A DNA stretch of 18,033 bases from CBDUJZ01 sp047629415 (GTDB lineage: Bacteria > Myxococcota_A > Bradymonadia > REDH01). Both the position numbers and the translations under genes were made by a program. This document shows positions 7,010 through 13,166 of the stretch, in pieces. The notes below the pieces were generated by a model, which was not told where the DNA came from, searched no databases, and worked only from the letters and a program-made list of their open reading frames with translations. The DNA lies in NCBI GenBank assembly GCA_047629415.1, contig JBLHWZ010000089.1, forward strand, positions 1 through 18,033, given 5' to 3'. Position 1 is the stretch's first letter. Each line of letters begins with the position of its first letter.

Positions 7010-9520
7010 ATGCGAGTTGTTCATAAGTTCGGCGGCACCAGCGTTGGCTCAGCTGACCGCATCACCGCCACGGCGAAGCTTATTCAGCGTACCGCCCCCT
7101 CCGAGGAGACGATCGTCGTCGCCTCGGCGATGTCTGGGGTGACGAATCAGCTCGTCGAGGCCTGTCGTCTGGCTTCCAGTGGGAACTGCGACGAAGCGCT
7201 TTCCATCGTCCGTTCCATTGTTGCCGAACACCGCGAAGCGGCTTCGCGCTTGGGAACGAGCGTCGTCGTGATCGACGAGTGCGTCACTCTCCTCGACAAG
7301 GTCGAGACGCTCGTGCGAGCCGCTGCGGTGATTGGATGGGTAGATGAGCGTTCCAGCGACTGGATCCAGTGCGTGGGCGAGAAGCTCAGCGTTCGCCTGC
7401 TCGCAGATCGGCTTCGCTCGACTGGGACGCCTGCGATCGCGATCGACGCTGACACCTTCTTGGATACGGACTCCAACTTTGGCGCGGCGACACCGCTGCA
7501 GGGGCTCTACGAGCGAGGTGTAAGGAATGCTCTTGAGCCTGCTCTCGCCGAGGGCCTGGTTCTCGTAGTGACCGGGTTTTGCGGGCGAGCGGGTGACGGC
7601 TCAACGACCACCCTTGGCCGCGGCGGCTCCGACTATTCGGCGACACTTCTCGGCGCCGCGCTCAACGCCGACAGCGTGCTCATTTGGACCGACGTATCCG
7701 GTGTATACACCGCCGATCCGCGGGTTGAGTCGGGCGCTCGGGTCGTCCCGCAGCTCAACTATCGAGAGGCCGGTGAGTTGGCCTACTACGGTGCAAAGGT
7801 CTTGCACCCCAGAACGCTGAAACCTGTCGCAGGCGTTGGAATTCCCGTTGAAATTCGGAACTCGTTCGAACCAGAGGATCCGGGCACGCTGATCGATCGC
7901 GGCATCACGCCCGGCTCTCATCCAGTGAAGGCCATCAGCGCGATTCGCTCGCATAGCCTTGTTTCGATCGAAGGCACGGGCATGGCCGGCGTGCCCGGAG
8001 TAGCTGCTCGGCTCTTTGGAGCACTCGCAGCTGCCGATATCAGCGTGACGATGATCTCCCAATCATCCGCTGAGTCATCGATTTGCGTTGCGGTCCCTGC
8101 ATCCGATGCCAACGCTGCTGAGATGGCCATTCGCCGCGAATTCCGCCTCGACATCGCGCATGGAGACGTGGAAGACGTGCGGCGCGTTCCATCTGTCGGG
8201 CTCATCGCTGCGGTCGGGCTCGGAATGGCGAATGTTCCCGGGATCTCGGGCCGGGTGACTTCCACCTTAGGGAAGGCCGGATTCAACGTCCTCGCGATCG
8301 CTCAAGGTTCCTCCGAGCTGAACATCACTTTCGCTGTCTCGGATTCGGACGTCGACGAGTCGGTTCGCGCTCTGCACGCCGAGTTCGGGCTACACCAAGT
8401 GGACACCGGTGATGCCGAGGCTGATGCATTCGACATCATCTTGCTCGGGTGGGGCAACATCGCCCGAGAACTCGCGGAGCTCGTTTCCCGCCGAAACCCT
8501 GAAATCGAAAGACGGTTCGGGGTGCGCGGCCGAGTGGTTCTCATCTCTGATCGATCGGGTTTCCTGCTTCGGCCATCTGGCATTCCGCTGATGGAACTCA
8601 AGGACGCCGTTACGCAGAAGGCAGCGGGGAACTCGGTGAGTTCGCTACCTGGCTCCCTCCGTGGGAGTTTGTCCGATGCAGTCGACGCCGCGCGGAGCTA
8701 TCGACTGGTCCGCCCCGTCCTCGTGGATCTGACCGATGGTTCTGGCAGCGAGGCACTCTTCGAGAAGGCGTTCGACGCCAAATGGGACGTCGTGACGGCG
8801 AACAAGAAGCCGCTCGCGAGCGCTCCCGAAGCCTACGACGCCTTGCTGGCATCTGCCGCACGAGCCGGACGGACGCTGCGCGCAGAAGCAACAGTTGGTG
8901 CTGGATTGCCCGTCGTGGATACTCTCGACATGCTGTTGGTGACCGGCGATTCGCTGGTACGTGCGGACGGCTGCCTCTCTGGCACGCTCGCCTTCGTTCT
9001 TGGCCAAGTAGAAGCCGGTGAGAAGTTCAGCGATGCGGTCCGCGAGGCCCATCGGCGAGGATACACCGAGCCCGATCCCTACGCGGATCTCTCCGGAGCA
9101 GATGTGGCGCGGAAGTCGATTATCATCAGCCGAATCGCTGAGTTTTCAGTGCCTCTCGAGAGAGTAGAGGTGGAGGGGCTGGTCCCGCCGGAACTGGAGG
9201 GACTTCCACTCGAGACCTTCTTCGAGAAGCTCACAGAGTTGGATGACACTGTCGCGGAACGTGCCCGAAGCGCACGCGCCGCTGGCAAAGTTCTTCGCTA
9301 TGTCGGTCAAGTGCTCAGCGACCGGATTCAGGTCGGGCCGCTCGAGGTCCCGATCGAATCTCCACTGGGCCGCCTCGCAGGCACCGACAACATGATCGTC
9401 TTTCACAGCGATCGTTACTCGAACACGCCCCTCGTTGTTCAGGGACCGGGCGCCGGAGTCGACGTCACAGCGATGGGCGTACTTGGGGATATTGTCAGAA
9501 TCGTCGCGGAGAGAAGCTAA
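7010..9520 (+). CDS. thrA: Bifunctional aspartokinase / homoserine dehydrogenase
   Basis: This 836-residue fusion catalyses the first and third steps from aspartate to homoserine. The aspartokinase domain (1 to about 295) has KFGGTSVGS (6-14), GFCGRAGDG (189-197), GRGGSDYSATLLG (203-215) and TDVSGVYTADPR (227-238). Two ACT domains follow (about 315-465) with NVLAIAQGSSE (426-436); the glutamine there matches the threonine-sensing region of E. coli ThrA. The homoserine dehydrogenase domain (474-836) has a Rossmann loop reading GWGNIA (480-485), TANKKPLA (596-603), LSGTLAF (656-662) and GYTEPDPYADLSGADVARK (684-702), which carries the catalytic Asp and Lys. Length is close to the E. coli enzyme's. 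GGAG at 7000-7003 is 6 bases before ATG. The 124-base upstream gap shows no confident promoter and no Thr/Ile-rich attenuator peptide. First gene of the thr operon. Confidence 0.96.
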   Translation: MRVVHKFGGTSVGSADRITATAKLIQRTAPSEETIVVASAMSGVTNQLVEACRLASSGNCDEALSIVRSIVAEHREAASRLGTSVVVIDECVTLLDKVETLVRAAAVIGWVDERSSDWIQCVGEKLSVRLLADRLRSTGTPAIAIDADTFLDTDSNFGAATPLQGLYERGVRNALEPALAEGLVLVVTGFCGRAGDGSTTTLGRGGSDYSATLLGAALNADSVLIWTDVSGVYTADPRVESGARVVPQLNYREAGELAYYGAKVLHPRTLKPVAGVGIPVEIRNSFEPEDPGTLIDRGITPGSHPVKAISAIRSHSLVSIEGTGMAGVPGVAARLFGALAAADISVTMISQSSAESSICVAVPASDANAAEMAIRREFRLDIAHGDVEDVRRVPSVGLIAAVGLGMANVPGISGRVTSTLGKAGFNVLAIAQGSSELNITFAVSDSDVDESVRALHAEFGLHQVDTGDAEADAFDIILLGWGNIARELAELVSRRNPEIERRFGVRGRVVLISDRSGFLLRPSGIPLMELKDAVTQKAAGNSVSSLPGSLRGSLSDAVDAARSYRLVRPVLVDLTDGSGSEALFEKAFDAKWDVVTANKKPLASAPEAYDALLASAARAGRTLRAEATVGAGLPVVDTLDMLLVTGDSLVRADGCLSGTLAFVLGQVEAGEKFSDAVREAHRRGYTEPDPYADLSGADVARKSIIISRIAEFSVPLERVEVEGLVPPELEGLPLETFFEKLTELDDTVAERARSARAAGKVLRYVGQVLSDRIQVGPLEVPIESPLGRLAGTDNMIVFHSDRYSNTPLVVQGPGAGVDVTAMGVLGDIVRIVAERS

Positions 9521-10449
9521 TGCGGACATCAGGAGTTACGGCGTTCGCGCCAGCAACCGTGGCAAACCTCGGTCCGGGGTTCGACGTGCTCGGCCTCGCG
9601 ATCAGCGGCGTGGGCGACACGGTCACGGTGTTCGTCACTGAGGAACCTGGCGTCAGGATCCGCGCGATTCATGGTGACGGCGGGGTCCTCCCTGTTGATC
9701 CAACGAAGAACACCGCCGGAATCGCCGCCGCCCAGACGATCGAGCGGGCTGGCGTCGACTGTGGCGTAGAGCTCGTTATCAACAAGGGCATGCCGATTGG
9801 GTCCGGCCTTGGAAGCTCTGCAGCGTCCGCCGCTGCCGCCGCTTTCGCGGTCAACGTCGCCGTCGGCGCTCCACTGCGCCGCTTGGAGTTGGTAGAGGCC
9901 TGCGTTGAGGCCGAGGCCGCTGTAGCAGGAAGGCATGCCGACAACGTCGCGCCCGCGATCCTCGGTGGTCTCGTCCTGGTGAGAGGAGTCGACCCTCTCG
10001 ATGTTGTACGATTGCCGGTCCCTGACGGCCTCTACCTAGCCGTCGTGACGCCTGACTTTGCGCTCCCCACGAAGGAGGCGCGCGCAGCACTTCCGGTGTC
10101 AGTCACCCTCCAGCAACGGACTCGAAACGCGGCCGACATCGCGACGTTTGTCGCGGCTTGCTACTCCAGTGATTTGCCGCTCATTGCTCGGTCTGTCCGC
10201 GATGACATCGTCACACCGGCTCGGGCTGCGCTCATCCCAGGAGCCGACGCAGCCATGGACGCTGCGCTTGGCGCCGGAGCGCTCGCCTCGTCAATCTCGG
10301 GAGCCGGGCCGTCGATCTTCGCCCTGTGTCACTCAGAGCGAATCGCCGCAGCAGCTGCTTGGGCGATGCGCGCCGCGTTCCTCGCGGCCGGCCTTAAGTC
10401 TTTCTCGGTGGTGTCTGCCGCCGAGTGCCCGGGAGCCCGAATTCTATGA
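9520..10449 (+). CDS. thrB: Homoserine kinase
   Basis: This 309-residue GHMP-family kinase phosphorylates homoserine with ATP in the cytoplasm, giving O-phosphohomoserine for ThrC. Motif 1 is PATVANLGPGFD (11-22). The phosphate-binding motif 2 is PIGSGLGSSAAS (92-103). GRHADNVAPAILGG (137-150) contains the conserved Asn/Asp region, and motif 3 is SGAGPS (260-265). Length is normal for the family. The ATG overlaps the thrA stop by one base (TAATG), with GGAGAG eight bases upstream inside thrA, a typical translational coupling. It overlaps thrC by four bases at its end. Nothing is truncated. Confidence 0.96.
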   Translation: MRTSGVTAFAPATVANLGPGFDVLGLAISGVGDTVTVFVTEEPGVRIRAIHGDGGVLPVDPTKNTAGIAAAQTIERAGVDCGVELVINKGMPIGSGLGSSAASAAAAAFAVNVAVGAPLRRLELVEACVEAEAAVAGRHADNVAPAILGGLVLVRGVDPLDVVRLPVPDGLYLAVVTPDFALPTKEARAALPVSVTLQQRTRNAADIATFVAACYSSDLPLIARSVRDDIVTPARAALIPGADAAMDAALGAGALASSISGAGPSIFALCHSERIAAAAAWAMRAAFLAAGLKSFSVVSAAECPGARIL

Positions 10450-11717
10450 CAGTTGCATGGACTTTGAAGTGCGTCGTCTGTGGCGACAGCTACCCTGGTA
10501 TGGACGTTCGTTACCGCTGTGAGTGCGGTGGCACATTGGACGTCGTGCACAAGCACTCGTTGCCGGAAGACTACCTCAACGTTGTCGACCAGCGTCGCAA
10601 CTCGAACAACCCGATCAACCGCTCGGGCGTGTGGCGTTTTCGAGAGCTAGTTCTGCCGCTGGCCGAGGAGCACATCGTCACGAAGCCCGAAGGTAACACC
10701 AACCTCTACGAGTCTCAGCAGCTCTCGGATTGGATTGGCGTGGACTCGGTTCGACTCAAGCATGAGGGCGAGAACCCGAGTGCTTCCTTTAAGGATCGCG
10801 GCATGACCGCCGCGATCTCCGTTGCCAAAGCGCTCGGCATGACATCGGTTGCCTGTGCCAGCACCGGCAACACGTCCGCATCCATGGCATCCTATGCTGC
10901 GCAAGCCGGCATGGCCGGTGTCGTGTTCATCCCCGCGGGGAAGATCGCCTACGGGAAGCTCTCGCAAGCCCTTGCGTATGGAGCGAAGACGGTTCAGATC
11001 GACGGCGACTTTGACGTGGCAATGAGCCTCGTTCAGGAAGTCTGCGCCGAGGAGGGCATCTATCTGGTCAACTCCGTGAACCCGTTCCGGATCGAAGGGC
11101 AGAAGGCGATCGGCATCGAGCTCCTTCAGGACCTCGATTGGAATGTTCCAGACTGGATCGTCCTGCCTGGTGGCAACCTCGGAAACAACTCTGCGCTCTA
11201 CAAGGGGCTGTCCGAGCTCAAGGCTCTCGGCCTGATCGACCGCCTGCCGCGCATCGCTGTCATCCAGGCCGAAGGGGCGAACCCGCTCTTCACCGCGTTC
11301 TCTGCAGGGGGCGACGTGAAGCCTATGACAGCGAGCACGCTCGCGACGGCGATTCAGATCGGGAATCCCGTCTCCTGGCGAAAGAGCATGCGAGGAGTAC
11401 ACGCAACGAACGGCGTCGTCACGCAAGTGTCTGACCAAGCGATTCTCGATGCGAAGGCGCAGGTCGATCGCTCAGGAATTGGCGCTGAGCCTGCGTCATG
11501 TGCAACCGTCGCAGGGCTGAAACGTCTGGTGGAAGAAGGCGTGATTGGTCGGCATGAGACCATCTGCGGCATCCTCACCGGTCACGTGCTGAAGGACCCA
11601 GGTATCGTCGTCGACTATCATCGTTGCCAGCTGAAAGGGATTCAGTCGACCTATCCTAATCGGGCCCGATCTGCTGACGCGACGCTGAAATCCGTGCTCG
11701 CCGCGATTCGTGACTGA
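10446..11717 (+). CDS. thrC: Threonine synthase
   Basis: This 423-residue PLP enzyme converts O-phosphohomoserine to threonine. It begins with a zinc-ribbon-like segment (C9, C12, C25, C27) and then the fold-type II PLP domain. The Schiff-base lysine is K116 in NPSASFKDRGM. STGNTSASMASYAA binds cofactor phosphate or substrate, and the glycine-rich LPGGNLGNNSALYKG follows further on. ATG 10446 is chosen because it overlaps the thrB stop as ATGA and has GGGAG ten bases upstream. A GTG 21 bases earlier is in frame but would lie well inside thrB. The zinc-ribbon N-terminus fits the shorter threonine synthase class, not the long E. coli type. The 3' end overlaps the next gene by 8 bp. Confidence 0.95.
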   Translation: MTVAWTLKCVVCGDSYPGMDVRYRCECGGTLDVVHKHSLPEDYLNVVDQRRNSNNPINRSGVWRFRELVLPLAEEHIVTKPEGNTNLYESQQLSDWIGVDSVRLKHEGENPSASFKDRGMTAAISVAKALGMTSVACASTGNTSASMASYAAQAGMAGVVFIPAGKIAYGKLSQALAYGAKTVQIDGDFDVAMSLVQEVCAEEGIYLVNSVNPFRIEGQKAIGIELLQDLDWNVPDWIVLPGGNLGNNSALYKGLSELKALGLIDRLPRIAVIQAEGANPLFTAFSAGGDVKPMTASTLATAIQIGNPVSWRKSMRGVHATNGVVTQVSDQAILDAKAQVDRSGIGAEPASCATVAGLKRLVEEGVIGRHETICGILTGHVLKDPGIVVDYHRCQLKGIQSTYPNRARSADATLKSVLAAIRD

Positions 11718-12489
11718 GTCCGAGAAGACTGAGTTAGATCCTCCGGATGCTCCTGTTATTCTGTGGGAGAGCGAGGGTGCGCTGATCGTGCAAAAACGGT
11801 CGGGCGAGCTGGTGCATAACTCCCACTTCGCGGGCCCGAAGGAGTTCTCCCTCAAGCAGCGGGTCGGTACCTACCTGGGTCGCCGGGTTTATCCGGTTCA
11901 TCGGCTTGATCGAGGAACAAGCGGGGCCCTTCTCTTTGCGCGAGAGTCGGCAACCACTGGGGCGTGGCAGGAGGCCCTAGCTACTGGGAAGAAGGACTAC
12001 GTGGCGATCGTTCGGGGGCGTCTCACCGAGCCCCACGTGGTGCTTCGTGACGTCCGAGACGAATCCGGGGTGGATCGCAGCGCGTGTACTTCGATCGTGC
12101 CGATCGCGCAGGCGACCACGGAGCGAGTAACGCTCATCGCACTGCGCCTTCATACGGGGCGGCACCACCAAGCTCGCCGCCATTGCGTGCATTTGCGTCA
12201 TCCGATCGTTGGTGACTCAACTCACGGCGACACCAAGTTCAATCGAGCTTTTCGGGCGTCCACCGGACTCGAACGCCTCGGCTTGCACGCAGTGCACCTG
12301 CAGTTTCGAACGCTTGCGGGTGGAGAGGCCGCCGACGTCTTTGCCCCGCTTCCTCCATCTCTATCGGCCCTAGTTCTTGAGCTCTTTGGCGTCTCCGGAC
12401 TGCAACTGAACGAGGAACTGGTGCATGTGGACCGACGCTTGGCTGCGACCTCCGAGAGAGTGGAGTTGCGCGCGGAAAAACAGAAGTAG
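11710..12489 (+). CDS. truC: RluA-family pseudouridine synthase, TruC-like
   Basis: This 259-residue cytoplasmic enzyme converts a specific uridine to pseudouridine. The catalytic motif is HRLDRGTSG (64-72) with Asp D67. GRHHQARRHCVHLRHPIVGD (150-169) followed by THGDTKFNRAF (171-181) is characteristic of the TruC branch, which modifies U65 in the T-stem of some tRNAs. There is no S4 domain before the catalytic core, again like TruC and unlike RluC/RluD. The start is GTG 11710, overlapping the thrC stop by 8 bp with no Shine-Dalgarno, so translation probably depends on thrC. The last 30 residues are charged and poorly conserved in appearance. Assignment to RluA is firm; the tRNA-65 specificity is inferred from motif similarity. 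Confidence 0.82.
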   Translation: MTESEKTELDPPDAPVILWESEGALIVQKRSGELVHNSHFAGPKEFSLKQRVGTYLGRRVYPVHRLDRGTSGALLFARESATTGAWQEALATGKKDYVAIVRGRLTEPHVVLRDVRDESGVDRSACTSIVPIAQATTERVTLIALRLHTGRHHQARRHCVHLRHPIVGDSTHGDTKFNRAFRASTGLERLGLHAVHLQFRTLAGGEAADVFAPLPPSLSALVLELFGVSGLQLNEELVHVDRRLAATSERVELRAEKQK

Positions 12490-12507
12490 CTTGCCGCTGA
12501 GGGATCA

Positions 12508-12536
12508 GGGCCTCTATGGAGGGCCTCACTATGAGG
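12508..12536 (+). promoter_or_regulatory. Repeat and hairpin covering the lipoprotein ribosome-binding site
   Basis: In the 52-base gap after the pseudouridine synthase gene, GGGCCTC occurs at 12508-12514 and 12521-12527. The second copy runs into a perfect small hairpin, CCTCA (12524-12528), loop CTA, TGAGG (12532-12536). Its 3' arm contains GAGG, the apparent Shine-Dalgarno of the gene starting at 12542. An alternative fold pairs GGCCTC at 12509-12514 with GAGGGCC at 12519-12525. Competing folds could tune translation, but the stems are short and this is inference. Confidence 0.35.
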
Positions 12537-12541
12537 ACACA

Positions 12542-12880
12542 ATGCGCACCATACTGATCGCCATCGCCAGCCTTTGCCTTTTCGCCGGTTGCGTGTCACC
12601 GCCGGACAGCCCCTGGGAGATCACAGTTCAGCTCGAGCGTCGCGTCGAACTCTTCGAGGGAGCAGCATCGATAGCTGTCCGAGCTGAGGACATCGAGGAC
12701 CCTGCGGTTCTCATAAACGTTCAATGCACGGGTGAAGATCGCACGATACGTGTCGCGAAGTTCGAAGAGTCGGACGAGATCTGTGGCTTGACGTTCGAAC
12801 TCAACAACCTGGTTATCCGCTCTGCTGAAGCAACGGGCGCGAGCATCCTGGTTCGATGGGAAGACGACGCGACGGAATAG
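12542..12880 (+). CDS. Small predicted lipoprotein, unknown function
   Basis: This encodes 112 residues from ATG 12542, which has GAGG five bases upstream. An upstream in-frame ATG at 12425 would add a charged stretch before the signal sequence and overlap the previous gene, so it is not used here. Residues 1-16 form a signal sequence (MRTILIAIASLCLFAG), followed by C17 as the probable lipidated cysteine. Phe at -3 is an acceptable but not ideal lipobox residue. The mature 96 residues are acidic, with alternating hydrophobic patterns suggesting beta strands and two cysteines (C62, C81) that may pair. I recognise no family. It may share the thr transcript or have its own promoter. Its location fits the envelope genes that follow better than threonine synthesis. 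Confidence 0.7.
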   Translation: MRTILIAIASLCLFAGCVSPPDSPWEITVQLERRVELFEGAASIAVRAEDIEDPAVLINVQCTGEDRTIRVAKFEESDEICGLTFELNNLVIRSAEATGASILVRWEDDATE

Positions 12881-13051
12881 TTTGAGCGCGCCGGTTTTCT
12901 GTGCGGAATGACTGAGCGAGGGGAAACTGGCGCATGGGAAGTGCCTGACGACGATCTTTTACGAATAAGCTCCTCGAAAAACCAGTCGCAGACCACGTCC
13001 TTCTGGTAGCGTCGCGTTGCGTGAGCACCATCCCCTAGCCTTGTCTTGGGG

Positions 13052-13080
13052 TACATTGTCCTACACAGTGCGACAATGTA
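13052..13080. promoter_or_regulatory. Perfect 9-bp inverted repeat, candidate operator
   Basis: TACATTGTC (13052-13060) and GACAATGTA (13072-13080) are perfect reverse complements around an 11-base spacer. Centre-to-centre spacing is 20 bases, about two helical turns, as for a dimeric DNA-binding protein. The site ends 3 bases before the proposed -35 box at 13084, a position typical of class II activators. No T-tract follows, so a terminator is unlikely. No regulator is assigned. Confidence 0.55.
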
Positions 13081-13083
13081 TGC

Positions 13084-13112
13084 TTGTTAGGCACAAAGTG
13101 CGCTGCTATACT
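13084..13112 (+). promoter_or_regulatory. Candidate sigma70-type promoter of the cysteine-rich protein gene
   Basis: TTGTTA (13084-13089) and TATACT (13107-13112) are separated by exactly 17 bases, matching the consensus at 4 of 6 and 5 of 6 positions. Initiation would fall near 13119 and give a leader of about 48 bases to ATG 13167. An overlapping alternative is TTGTCC (13056-13061) with TATGCT (13079-13084), which would place the inverted repeat across the promoter and imply repression. The rest of the 286-base gap (12881-13051) shows no feature I can support. Confidence 0.5.
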
Positions 13113-13166
13113 CTTGAGACACGCAACCGTTGGTTCCGGGCGTCAGCCCTCAACTCCTCCTCAGTC

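Noticed and set aside
12425..12541. N-terminal extension of the lipoprotein gene from ATG 12425
   Set aside because: It would put about 39 charged residues before a clear signal sequence and overlap the pseudouridine synthase gene. ATG 12542 has its own GAGG site.
13138..13149. Small hairpin GGGC-GTCA-GCCC in the leader of the cysteine-rich gene
   Set aside because: A four-base-pair stem is expected by chance in GC-rich DNA and does not cover a ribosome-binding site.
13017..13166. N-terminal extension of the cysteine-rich protein to 13017 or 13080
   Set aside because: The extension runs through the inverted repeat and promoter and would bury the signal peptide that begins at 13167.
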